Shown here one piece after another: positions 15,641 to 23,982 of a DNA stretch of 27,819 bases. The DNA comes from CAZVAR01 sp964625225 (GTDB lineage: Bacteria; Pseudomonadota; Alphaproteobacteria; JAJUGE01). The notes under the pieces were generated by a model that was not told where the DNA came from, did not search any database, and saw nothing but the letters and a program-made list of their open reading frames with translations. The DNA lies in assembly GCA_964625225.1 (NCBI GenBank), contig CAZVAR010000030.1:1-27819 (forward strand). Reading direction: 5' to 3'. The position numbers and the translations under genes were made by a program. Each line of letters starts with the position of its first letter. Within the stretch, counting starts at the first letter, position 1.

Positions 15641-16617
15641 CTACGACGCCGCGGATGCGACGCCCTCCCCTCGTCGCGCGGCCTCGCGCGCCGCCCGCAA
15701 TCGGCGGAAATCGTCGCCGGCATGGTAGGAGGAGCGCGTCAGCGGCGACGAGGCCACCATGAGAAAGCCCCTGCCGTAGGCCAGCGCGGCGTAGGCGTCG
15801 AATTCGTCGGGGGTGACGAAGCGGTCTACCGCATGATGCTTCGGCGTGGGCTGAAGATATTGCCCGATCGTGAGGAAATCGACATCGGCGCAGCGCAGGT
15901 CGTCCATGACCTGCACGACCTCCTGACGGGTCTCGCCCAGACCGACCATGATCCCCGATTTCGTGAACATCGAGGGGTCGAGCTGCTTGACCCGGTCGAG
16001 GAGGCGCAGGCTGTGATAGTAGCGGGCACCCGGATCGTCAGATAGAGGCGCGGCACGGTTTCGAGATTGTGGTTGAAGACGTCCGGTCTCGCGTCGACGA
16101 CGATTTCCAGCGCGCCCGGCTTGCGCAGGAAATCCGGCGTCAGCACCTCGACCGTCGTGCCCGGCGACATCAGCCGGATCTTGCGGATCACGGCGGCGAA
16201 GTGCGCTGCACCGCCGTCGTCGAGGTCGTCGCGGTCGACCGAGGTGATCACAACATGCTCGAGCCCAAGCTTGGCGACCGCGCGAGCGACATTGTCCGGC
16301 TCATGCGGGTCGAGCTTGTCCGGCCGGCCGGTCGCCACGTTGCAGAAGGCACAGGCTCGGGTGCAGACCGACCCCAGGATCATCATGGTCGCGTGCCGTT
16401 TGCCCCAGCACTCGCCGATGTTCGGGCATCCGGCTTCCTCGCAGACGGTCGCGAGACCGTGTTCGCGCACGATCCGGCGCGTCTCCGCGTACCCCGCGGA
16501 GGTCGGCGCCTTGACCCGGATCCAGCTCGGCTTTCGCGGGATCGGATTGTCGGGCCGGTGCGCCTTTTCCGGGTGCCGGAGCGCCCGGTCGACGGGGGTC
16601 TTGATCGCCGTCGTCAT
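15641..16617 (-). pseudogene. lipA: Lipoyl synthase LipA, disrupted by a frameshift
   Basis: Radical-SAM enzyme that inserts two sulfurs into octanoyl-protein to make lipoyl groups, here for the neighbouring PDH subunits. The 5' segment (16617 to about 16030, residues 1-196) has the auxiliary cluster motif CX4CX5C (Cys59, 64, 70) and radical-SAM CX3CX2C (Cys85, 89, 92). At about 16027-16034 the frame shifts: the original frame continues as 67 missense residues to a stop at 15826, while the genuine C-terminal part (GARYYHSLRLLDRV through the RSSYHA motif to the stop at 15641) resumes in another frame. Restoring a CCGG after CCGG would give a normal 326-residue protein. As read, the product lacks the RSSYHA serine that ligates the auxiliary cluster and should be inactive. 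lipA sits 48 bases after lpdA. A sequencing or assembly error is as likely as a true mutation. Confidence 0.88.
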
Positions 16618-16665
16618 CGATTCGCCTGCTGATCCAAGGGGTTCGGCCGCGGCGCCGCAGAAAAA

Positions 16666-18066
16666 CTAGAAATGGATGGCACGTCCGTAGGCGTCAAGCA
16701 CCGACTCGTGCATCATCTCGGACAAGGTGGGGTGCGGGAACACCGTGCGCATCAGTTCGGCCTCGGTCGTCTCGAGCGTGCGCGCCACGGTGTAGCCCTG
16801 GATCAGCTCCGTGACCTCCGCGCCCACCATATGGGCACCGAGCAGTTCGCCGGTCTTGGCATCGAACACGGTCTTGACCATGCCCTCGGGCTCGCCGAGC
16901 GCGATCGCCTTGCCGTTGCCGATGAACGGGAAGCGGCCGACGCGGATCTCGCGGCCCGCTTCGCGGGCGCGGCGCTCGGTCATGCCGACACTCGCGATCT
17001 GCGGCCGCGTATAGGTGCAGCCCGGGATCAGACTCACGTCGAGCGGATGGACGCCCTTCACGCCTGCGATCTTCTCGACGCAGATCACCCCCTCGTGACT
17101 CGCCTTGTGCGCGAGCCAGGGCGGACCAACGATGTCGCCGATCGCGTAAACGCCCGGCTCGTCGGTCCGTAACCACTCGTCGACGACGATGTGCCCCTTC
17201 TCGACCCGAACCTTGGTCTCCTCCAGGCCGATATTCTCGACATTGCCGGTGATGCCGACCGCCAGGATGACGCGGTCGACCGTGACCTCCTCCGACTTTC
17301 CGTCCGACTCGATGCGGGCGGAGACACCCTCGCCCTCCGGCTGCAGCCCTTCGACCTTGGCGCCGGTCAGGATGCGAATGCCCCGCTTCTCGAACTGCTT
17401 GCGGGCGAAGGCGGAGATCTCTTCGTCCTCAACGGGGAGAATGCGGTCGACGATCTCGACGACCGTCACCTCGGCGCCCAGGTCGCCGTAGAAGCTGGCG
17501 AACTCCATGCCGATCGCACCGGAGCCGACCACCAGCAGCGAGCGCGGCATGGTCTCGGGAACCATCGCCTCCTTATAGGTCCAGATCAGCTTGCCGTCCG
17601 GCTCCAGACCGGGAAGGGTCCGGGCGCGGGCGCCGGTCGCCAGGATGATGTGCTTCGCCGTCAGATCCGCGACGCGCTTGCCGTCCTTGTCCACCGTCAG
17701 CTTGCCGGCGCCGGCGAGGCGGCCCTCGCCGTCGAAGACCGTCACCTTGTTCTTGCGCAGCAGGTGCGCGACGCCGTTGGCGAGCTGCTTTGCGACGTCG
17801 CGCGAGCGCTTCACGACCTTGGCGAGGTCGAACGAGACTTCCTTCGCGCTGAAGCCGTAGGCGTCGAGCCGGTCGAGCATATGCGCGATCTCAGCGCTGC
17901 GCAGCAGGGCCTTGGTCGGGATGCAGCCCCAGTTCAGGCAGATCCCGCCGAGATGTTCGCGCTCTACGACCGCCACCTTCATGCCGAGCTGCGCCGCGCG
18001 GATCGCCGCCACATAGCCCCCCGGTCCGGCGCCGAGGACGATCAGGTCGAAATTCGTTTCCGCCAA
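16666..18066 (-). CDS. lpdA: Dihydrolipoyl dehydrogenase (E3 of pyruvate dehydrogenase)
   Basis: FAD/NAD-linked flavoprotein that reoxidises dihydrolipoyl groups on E2, 466 residues, full length. FAD-binding GAGPGGYVAA (12-21), redox-active disulfide in GGICLNWGC (Cys43, Cys48), NAD-binding GSGAIG (181-186), second FAD contact YAIGDI, and the C-terminal HPTLSEMMHE with catalytic His445 and Glu450. The predicted start is TTG at 18066 behind a GGGGGTAGGG stretch; a nearby ATG is out of frame and the next internal Met is too far in, so TTG is favoured. It lies just after pdhC (21-base gap) and so serves PDH; the same protein may also be shared with other 2-oxoacid complexes. Confidence 0.97.
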   Translation of the reverse strand: MAETNFDLIVLGAGPGGYVAAIRAAQLGMKVAVVEREHLGGICLNWGCIPTKALLRSAEIAHMLDRLDAYGFSAKEVSFDLAKVVKRSRDVAKQLANGVAHLLRKNKVTVFDGEGRLAGAGKLTVDKDGKRVADLTAKHIILATGARARTLPGLEPDGKLIWTYKEAMVPETMPRSLLVVGSGAIGMEFASFYGDLGAEVTVVEIVDRILPVEDEEISAFARKQFEKRGIRILTGAKVEGLQPEGEGVSARIESDGKSEEVTVDRVILAVGITGNVENIGLEETKVRVEKGHIVVDEWLRTDEPGVYAIGDIVGPPWLAHKASHEGVICVEKIAGVKGVHPLDVSLIPGCTYTRPQIASVGMTERRAREAGREIRVGRFPFIGNGKAIALGEPEGMVKTVFDAKTGELLGAHMVGAEVTELIQGYTVARTLETTEAELMRTVFPHPTLSEMMHESVLDAYGRAIHF

Positions 18067-18087
18067 GGCCCTACCCCCATCCGCCGG

Positions 18088-19539
18088 TCAGAGCAGCATT
18101 GTCGCCGGGCGCTCGACCAGCCCCTTGAAGGCAGCGAGCCACTGTGCGCCGAGCGCCCCGTCCACGACGCGATGATCGCAGGACAGCGTGCAGGTCATCA
18201 TGGTCGCGATCGTGAGCTGTCCGTCCTTCACGACCGGCCTAGGCTCGCCGGCGCCGACGGCGAGAATGCAGGCCTGCGGCGGGTTGATCACCGCGTCGAA
18301 CTGCCGGATGCCGTACATCCCCATATTCGAGATGCTGAACGTGCCGCCCTGGTACTCTTCCGGCTTCAGCTTGCCCTCGCGCGCCCGGGCAGCGAGGTCC
18401 CTCATCTCCGTCGAGATGGCGGCGAGGCCCTTCTGGTCGGCCTCCCGGATCACCGGAGTGATCAGTCCGCCCGGCAGCGCGACCGCGACCGAGATGTCGA
18501 CCGAGTGGTACTTCCGGATCCCTTCCTCCGTCCAGGAAGCGTTCGCATCCGGGACGCGACGCAGCGCGAGCGCGCAGGCCTTGATGATCAGGTCGTTGAT
18601 CGACAGCTTCACCCCCTCGGGGGCCTGCTCGTTGATCTCCTGCCGGAACTTCAGGAGCTGGTCGATCTCGCAATCGATGGTGAGGTAGAAGTGCGGGACG
18701 GTCTGCTTCGACTCGGTCAACCTCCGCGCGATCACCTTTCGCATTGAGGTATGCGGGACCAGGTCGTAGGCCGGCATGCCGGGCGCCTCCGGCGCCTTGG
18801 CGGCCGCCGGTGCGGGTTGCGGCGCCGGTGCCGCAGCAGCAGCCGGGCGCGGCCGCTGCAGCGCCGCTTCTACATCGCGCCGGATGATCCGGCCCTCCGG
18901 CCCCGAGCCCTCGATGCTGTCGAGCGGCAGCTCGGCCTTGCGGGCCATGCGCCGGGCGAGCGGACTGGCGAAAATCCGCCTCTCCCCTGCCCGCTCCGGG
19001 GCGGCCCGGCGGCCGCTCAGCGCGGCCTCGATGTCGGATTTCGTGATCTTCCCGTGCGGACCGCTGCCGTTGAGCGTGGCCAGGTCGATTCCCGCTTGGC
19101 GCGCCATCCGCGCCGCCAGCGGCGTTGCCTTCGCCCCCTCGCCGCTCTCCGGCTGCGGTTCGGCGACCGGCTGCTCGGCCTCTTCCGCCGCCTTACCAGG
19201 CTCTTCACGGGGCGCCGGTTCGGCCTGCTTCGCCGGTGCCGCCTCGGCCCGGGGCTGCTCCGCGACCGCGGCGTCATCGAGCGCCGAGGGGTCTTCGCCC
19301 TCCTCCAGCAGCACAGCGATGACCGTATTCACCGGCACCGCCTGGCTGCCTTCGGGAACGACGATCCGGCCGACCACGCCGTCCTCGACCGCCTCGACCT
19401 CCATGGTCGCCTTGTCGGTCTCGATCTCGGCAATCACGTCGCCCGCCCTGACCGAATCGCCCTCCTTCACGTTCCATTTGACCAGGTTGCCCTCGGTCAT
19501 GGTCGGTGAGAGCGCAGGCATCAGGACGTTCGTGGGCAT
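18088..19539 (-). CDS. pdhC: Pyruvate dehydrogenase E2, dihydrolipoyl acetyltransferase, with tandem subunit-binding domains
   Basis: Core acetyltransferase of PDH, 483 residues. Lipoyl domain 1-82 with lipoylated Lys43 in ETDKATME; Ala/Pro/Glu linker 83-137; a peripheral subunit-binding domain at about 138-174; a second one at about 190-227; Ala/Pro linker 228-255; catalytic domain 256-483 with His456 and Asp460 in SCDHRVVDG. The two binding domains match each other at about 20 of 36 residues and both keep the SPLARRMAR / GSGPxG core. Most bacterial E2p proteins have one binding domain, so this duplication is notable. ATG at 19539 with AGGGA upstream. It is 45 bases after pdhB. Confidence 0.96.
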   Translation of the reverse strand: MPTNVLMPALSPTMTEGNLVKWNVKEGDSVRAGDVIAEIETDKATMEVEAVEDGVVGRIVVPEGSQAVPVNTVIAVLLEEGEDPSALDDAAVAEQPRAEAAPAKQAEPAPREEPGKAAEEAEQPVAEPQPESGEGAKATPLAARMARQAGIDLATLNGSGPHGKITKSDIEAALSGRRAAPERAGERRIFASPLARRMARKAELPLDSIEGSGPEGRIIRRDVEAALQRPRPAAAAAPAPQPAPAAAKAPEAPGMPAYDLVPHTSMRKVIARRLTESKQTVPHFYLTIDCEIDQLLKFRQEINEQAPEGVKLSINDLIIKACALALRRVPDANASWTEEGIRKYHSVDISVAVALPGGLITPVIREADQKGLAAISTEMRDLAARAREGKLKPEEYQGGTFSISNMGMYGIRQFDAVINPPQACILAVGAGEPRPVVKDGQLTIATMMTCTLSCDHRVVDGALGAQWLAAFKGLVERPATMLL

Positions 19540-19584
19540 GGGCAGGTCCCTGGCAACGGCCTCGCGGAGGGTGGAAGAAGCGGG

Positions 19585-21015
19585 TCAGCGGTAGCAGGCC
19601 GCTTTGGCCGCCGCCACGATATCCTCGGGCTGCGGCAGCGCCATGCGTTCCAGGTTGGCGGCGTAGGGCATCGGCACGTCGGCTCCGGTGACCCGGACCA
19701 CCGGTGCATCGAGCCAATCGAACGCATGCTCCATCATCAGTGCGGCAAGCTCGGCGCCGATTCCGGCGAACGGCCAGCCTTCCTCGACCGACACCAGGCG
19801 GTTGGTCTTCTTGACCGACTCGACGATCGTCTCGACGTCGAGCGGGCGCAGCGTGCGCAGGTCGACGACTTCGGCTTCGATCCCCTCCTTCGCCAGCAAC
19901 TCGGCTGCGGCGAGTGCCTGGTGGCACATCAGCGAGAAGGCGGTGATCGTCACATCCTGGCCCTTCCGCAGCACCTTGCACCGCCCGATCGGGACGGTGA
20001 AGTCCGGATCCGTGGGGACCTCGAAGCTGTAGCCGTACAGGATCTCGTTCTCGAGGAAGATCACCGGATTGGGGTTGCGGATGGCCGACTTGAGCAGCCC
20101 CTTCGCGTCGGCGGCCGAGTACGGGGCCACGACAATCAGGCCGGGCACATGCGCATACCAGCTCGCAAAGCACTGTGAATGCTGCGCGGCCACGCGGGCG
20201 GCGGCGCCGTTCGGGCCACGGAAGACGATCGGGCATCCCATCTGGCCGCCGGACATGTACAGCGTCTTGGCAGCCGAATTGACGATCTGGTCCATCGCCT
20301 GCATGGCGAAGTTCCAGGTCATGAACTCCACGATCGGCTTGAGGCCGGCGAAGGCAGCGCCGACCCCGAGTCCGGCGAAGCCGTGTTCGGTAATCGGGGT
20401 ATCGACGACGCGCTTCGCCCCGAACTCCTGCAGCAGGCCCTGGCTGATCTTGTAGGCACCCTGATACTCCGCGACCTCCTCGCCCATCAGGAACACGGAC
20501 TCGTCGCGACGCATCTCCTCGGCCATGGCATCCCGCAGGGCCTCGCGGACCGTGAGCGTCACCGTCTCCCCGGTGAACTCCCGCTCCATCGGCGGGCGCT
20601 CGGACTTGGGTATCTCGACCCGGACCGGGGCATCGGCGGTCACGCCCCGATCGGCCTCGTAGCCCATATCGGCCGGCGCCGGCGTCGGCTTCTCCTGCAC
20701 CGATTCCGTCCCGGGCTCGCGCTGCGCCGGGCCCGTCGAGGGCCTCGCGGCCTGGACCGCATCCGCATCCTCGCCGTTCTGGATCAACAAGGCGATCGGC
20801 GTATTGACCGGCACGCCTTCGCTGCCCTCCGCAACGAGAAGGCGGCCGATCCTGCCATCATCGGCCGCCTCGAATTCCATCGTGGCCTTGTCCGTCTCGA
20901 TTTCCGCAATGACGTCGCCGGCGCGGACCTCGTCGCCTTCCTTCTTCAGCCACTTCGCCAGCTTTCCCTCCGTCATCGTCGGCGAGAGGGCGGGCATGAG
21001 GACTTCGATGGGCAT
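19585..21015 (-). CDS. pdhB: Pyruvate dehydrogenase E1 beta with N-terminal lipoyl domain
   Basis: Beta chain of the heterotetrameric E1, 476 residues. It begins with a lipoyl domain (1-82, Lys43 in ETDKATME) joined by a flexible acidic/proline linker (about 83-145) to the E1-beta body (transketolase pyrimidine-binding domain about 147-325, C-terminal domain about 340-465). MGEEVAEYQGAYK and TPITEHGFAGLGVGAAFAG mark the E1-beta fold. The lipoyl-E1 beta fusion is characteristic of alphaproteobacterial PDH. ATG at 21015 with AGGGAG five bases before it. The lipoyl domain is about 73% identical to that of pdhC next door by my hand alignment. Confidence 0.96.
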   Translation of the reverse strand: MPIEVLMPALSPTMTEGKLAKWLKKEGDEVRAGDVIAEIETDKATMEFEAADDGRIGRLLVAEGSEGVPVNTPIALLIQNGEDADAVQAARPSTGPAQREPGTESVQEKPTPAPADMGYEADRGVTADAPVRVEIPKSERPPMEREFTGETVTLTVREALRDAMAEEMRRDESVFLMGEEVAEYQGAYKISQGLLQEFGAKRVVDTPITEHGFAGLGVGAAFAGLKPIVEFMTWNFAMQAMDQIVNSAAKTLYMSGGQMGCPIVFRGPNGAAARVAAQHSQCFASWYAHVPGLIVVAPYSAADAKGLLKSAIRNPNPVIFLENEILYGYSFEVPTDPDFTVPIGRCKVLRKGQDVTITAFSLMCHQALAAAELLAKEGIEAEVVDLRTLRPLDVETIVESVKKTNRLVSVEEGWPFAGIGAELAALMMEHAFDWLDAPVVRVTGADVPMPYAANLERMALPQPEDIVAAAKAACYR

Positions 21016-21057
21016 GACGCTCCCTAACCCCTGTTCTCGTTCCCGCTGGTGGGGATG

Positions 21058-22122
21058 TCAGACCCGGACCAGCACGTCAGTATACAGTTCGCTCGGATCA
21101 GGCTCCGGGCTGTTCTGCGCAAACTCGGCAGCGTCGTTGACGATGTCCCTGATCTCGCGGTCGATCGCCTTGAGCGTTTCCTCCTCCACCTGCCCGGCCC
21201 GCAACATCCGTTCACGCAGATGGTCGATCGGGTCGCGCTCGGCTCGGACCTTGTTGACCTCGTCGCGGGTCCGGTACTTGGCCGGATCCGACATCGAGTG
21301 TCCGCGGTAGCGGTAGGTCTCCATCTCCAGGATGATCGGGCCGTTCTCGCGGGCAAAGGCCACCGCTTCGTCACCGGCCTCGCGCACCGCGATCACGTCC
21401 ATTCCGTCCACCTGACGCCCGGGGATGCCATAGGCGTGGCCGCGCTCCGCGAGGGACTTGCCCGCCGCGGCGCGGCTCACCGCCGTGCCCATGCCGTATT
21501 TGTTGTTCTCGATGATGTAGACGACCGGCAACTTCCACAGCGCCGCCATATTGAAGGATTCGTAGACCTGTCCCTGATTGGTGGCCCCGTCTCCGAAATA
21601 GGTCAGCGACACGCGATCGGTCTCGCGATAGCGGTGCGCGAAGGCGAGCCCGGTGCCGATCGGCACCTGCGCGGCGACGATGCCGTGACCGCCGAAGAAG
21701 TTCTTTTCGCGACTGAACATGTGCATCGAGCCGCCCTTGCCCTTGGAGTAACCGCCCCGACGCCCGGTCAGTTCGGCCATCACCCCGCGCGGATCCATGC
21801 CGCAGGCCAGCATATGCCCGTGATCGCGATAACCGGTAATGACCGTGTCGCCCTCACTGATGGCCGCCTGCATCCCGACGACCACGGCTTCCTGGCCGAT
21901 ATACAGATGGCAGAAGCCGCCGATCAGGCCCATGCCGTACATCTGGCCGGCCTTCTCCTCGAAGCGCCGGATCAGCAGCATTTCCCGGTAGTAATGCAGC
22001 AGCGTCTCGGTAGAGGTTCGCTGATCCTCTCGGGGCGCACCGTTGCCGCGGCCGGACCGACCGCTCTTTCCCCTTTGGCTGCCCGACGTCTTGCCCCGGG
22101 ATTCGTGCGCCTGTGCCGCCAT
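21058..22122 (-). CDS. pdhA: Pyruvate dehydrogenase E1 alpha
   Basis: Thiamine-diphosphate-binding alpha chain of E1, which decarboxylates pyruvate; 354 residues. The ThDP/Mg2+ motif runs from GDG (177-179) to ENN (205-207). Also visible: EMLLIRRFEEKAGQMYGMG (47-65) and YRDHGHML (98-105). A basic, Ser/Gly-rich N-terminal tail of about 35 residues precedes the enzyme domain, as in other alphaproteobacterial E1 alpha proteins, where such tails may help bind the complex. I chose the ATG at 22122, four bases after a perfect AGGAGG, over an ATG at 22137 that lies upstream of that ribosome site. Followed after 42 bases by pdhB. Confidence 0.96.
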   Translation of the reverse strand: MAAQAHESRGKTSGSQRGKSGRSGRGNGAPREDQRTSTETLLHYYREMLLIRRFEEKAGQMYGMGLIGGFCHLYIGQEAVVVGMQAAISEGDTVITGYRDHGHMLACGMDPRGVMAELTGRRGGYSKGKGGSMHMFSREKNFFGGHGIVAAQVPIGTGLAFAHRYRETDRVSLTYFGDGATNQGQVYESFNMAALWKLPVVYIIENNKYGMGTAVSRAAAGKSLAERGHAYGIPGRQVDGMDVIAVREAGDEAVAFARENGPIILEMETYRYRGHSMSDPAKYRTRDEVNKVRAERDPIDHLRERMLRAGQVEEETLKAIDREIRDIVNDAAEFAQNSPEPDPSELYTDVLVRV

Positions 22123-22126
22123 AACA

Positions 22127-22132
22127 CCTCCT
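22127..22132 (-). promoter_or_regulatory. Ribosome binding site of pdhA
   Basis: Perfect AGGAGG on the minus strand, four bases before the ATG at 22122; decides against the alternative start at 22137. Confidence 0.65.
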
Positions 22133-22218
22133 CGCACCCGCGGTCTGCATTGCCGGGCGGCCGCAGCCTCCGGATCGTTCAGCTTCGAGCCGATACGTAG
22201 CTTGATTCTCGCGCTTTT

Positions 22219-22611
22219 TCAACGCGGCCCGGGGCGATGCGGATCCCGCGGCTCGGGCGAGGTGACGCGCACCGGAGGCGCGCGACCGGTCCGATCGCGG
22301 GGCGGTTCCAGGATCAGGACGTCGTCGGAGCGGCCGAAGTTGAGCACTTGCCGGGCACGCTCTTCGAGAAGATCCGGGTCGATGCTTTGCGGGCGCAACA
22401 GCGAGACCCGCTGCTGCAACGCATCGCGACGTGCCGCCTCGACCTCCAGGGTCGCCCGTGCGGCCGCGATCTGCCGGTCCAGCTCGCCCACCGCAAGAAG
22501 GCCGCGGGTCCCGTTGATCGCGTGATAGCCGAAATAGAAGGCGAGGCATATGCCCACGAGCGGCGCCAGCATTTGCCGGGCGCGCCGTCGGATTTCATGC
22601 AGGACGACCAT
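22219..22611 (-). CDS. FtsB/DivIC-like septum formation initiator protein
   Basis: Small bitopic division protein, 130 residues. Short basic cytoplasmic N terminus (1-13), one membrane segment (about 14-32), then a heptad-like coiled coil (about 42-75, VGELDRQIAAARATLEVEAARR onwards in pieces), an LLEERARQVLNFG segment (81-93) typical of the family, and a proline/arginine-rich tail from about 103 that is variable between species. FtsB/DivIC works with FtsL and FtsQ in the periplasm to activate septal peptidoglycan synthesis. Its place between eno and pdhA matches other alphaproteobacteria and gives confidence despite low sequence conservation. The start at Met 22611 is preferred since the 12 extra upstream residues would be cysteine-containing and unconserved; the ribosome site is weak. 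Confidence 0.85.
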   Translation of the reverse strand: MVVLHEIRRRARQMLAPLVGICLAFYFGYHAINGTRGLLAVGELDRQIAAARATLEVEAARRDALQQRVSLLRPQSIDPDLLEERARQVLNFGRSDDVLILEPPRDRTGRAPPVRVTSPEPRDPHRPGPR

Positions 22612-22660
22612 CGGGACAGGGTTGCAGACGCATACCGCCGCGGTCAATGCCTCCCGGCGG

Positions 22661-23941
22661 TCAACGTCGCCGCAAGACGCCGGTGCCGGCGTAACGCGCT
22701 GCCGGCCCGAGTTCCTCCTCGATGCGCAGATGCTGATTGTACTGGGCCGTGCGGTCGGAACGGGCGAGCGAGCCCGTCTTGATCTGACCGCAGTTCGTCG
22801 CGACGGCGAGGTCGGCGATCGTCGCGTCCTCGGTCTCGCCGGAGCGGTGCGACATCACCGCGGCATAGCGCGCACGGTGCGCGACCTCGACCGCTTCCAA
22901 CGTCTCGGTCAGGGTGCCGATCTGATTGACCTTGACCAGAATCGCGTTCGCCACGCCGCGGTCGATGCCGTCGGCGAGGCGGCGGGGATTGGTGACGAAC
23001 AGATCGTCGCCGACGAGCTGTACCCGATCGCCGATCGCCTGTGTGAGTGTCCGCCAGCCGTCCCAATCGTCCTCGGCCATACCATCCTCGATCGACACGA
23101 TCGGGTAGCGGTCGACGAGGTCGGTGAGATACGCCACCATCCCCTCGGAATCGAGTGTCTTGCCCTCGCCCTCAAGGACATACCGGCCGTCCCGGAAGAA
23201 CTCCGTCGATGCGGCATCGAGCGCGAGCATCACGTCCTCGCCCGGCCGATAGCCGGCCCCCTCGATCGCCCGCATAACGAAGCCGAGCGCCTCGTCGGTG
23301 CTTTTCAGCGCCGGCGCGAAGCCGCCTTCGTCGCCGACATTGGTGTTGTGCCCGGCATCCTTCAGCAGTTTGCGGAGACCGTGAAAGATTTCGGCACCGG
23401 TCCGCAGAGCCTCGGCGAAGCTCGCGGCGCCGACCGGCATGATCATGAACTCCTGGATGTCGATCGGATTGTCCGCGTGCGCGCCACCATTGACGATGTT
23501 CATCATCGGGACCGGGAGCGTGCGCGCGTAGACACCGCCGACATAGCGATAAAGGGGCTGACCGAGTTCGGCGGCCGCTGCCTTGGCCAGCGCCAGGCTG
23601 ACACCGAGGATCGCATTGGCACCGAGGCGCCCTTTGTTCGGCGTGCCGTCGAGGTTCGACAGGATGTTGTCGATCGCCACCTGGTCTTCGGCATCCATGC
23701 CGGACAGCGCGTCGAAGATCTCGCCATTGACTGCCTCGACCGCGGCTTGAACGCCCTTCCCGCCATAGCGCTGCGGGTCGCCGTCGCGCCGTTCGACCGC
23801 CTCGTGGGCGCCGGTCGAAGCTCCGGACGGCACCGCCGCCCGGCCGGTCGCCCCGGTCTCGAGCAGGACGTCGACCTCGACGGTCGGATTGCCGCGGCTG
23901 TCGAGGATCTCGCGCGCGTGAATGTCGATGATCGCGGTCAT
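22661..23941 (-). CDS. eno: Enolase (phosphopyruvate hydratase)
   Basis: Glycolytic enzyme interconverting 2-phosphoglycerate and phosphoenolpyruvate, 426 residues, normal length. Motifs: REILDSRGNPT (10-20), the mobile loop with PSGASTGAHEA (38-48), catalytic Glu205 in NVGDEGGFAP, Mg2+ ligands Asp242, Glu285 and Asp312, catalytic Lys337 in the LVKVNQIGTLTET signature, and SHRSGETED (364-372). The C terminus ends at ARYAGTGVLRRR. Cytoplasmic homodimer or octamer in the family; in many bacteria enolase also sits in the RNA degradosome, but nothing here tests that. It lies 41 bases after kdsA and 49 bases before the ftsB-like gene. Confidence 0.98.
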   Translation of the reverse strand: MTAIIDIHAREILDSRGNPTVEVDVLLETGATGRAAVPSGASTGAHEAVERRDGDPQRYGGKGVQAAVEAVNGEIFDALSGMDAEDQVAIDNILSNLDGTPNKGRLGANAILGVSLALAKAAAAELGQPLYRYVGGVYARTLPVPMMNIVNGGAHADNPIDIQEFMIMPVGAASFAEALRTGAEIFHGLRKLLKDAGHNTNVGDEGGFAPALKSTDEALGFVMRAIEGAGYRPGEDVMLALDAASTEFFRDGRYVLEGEGKTLDSEGMVAYLTDLVDRYPIVSIEDGMAEDDWDGWRTLTQAIGDRVQLVGDDLFVTNPRRLADGIDRGVANAILVKVNQIGTLTETLEAVEVAHRARYAAVMSHRSGETEDATIADLAVATNCGQIKTGSLARSDRTAQYNQHLRIEEELGPAARYAGTGVLRRR

Positions 23942-23982
23942 GGATGGAGTCGCCTTCGGCTTGGGATGATGTCCGGCCCGGC

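Noticed and set aside
15826..16030. Out-of-frame tail after lipA residue 196 as a genuine variable C terminus
   Set aside because: It is Ser/Arg-rich missense sequence, while the conserved LipA C terminus is encoded by the same DNA in another frame.
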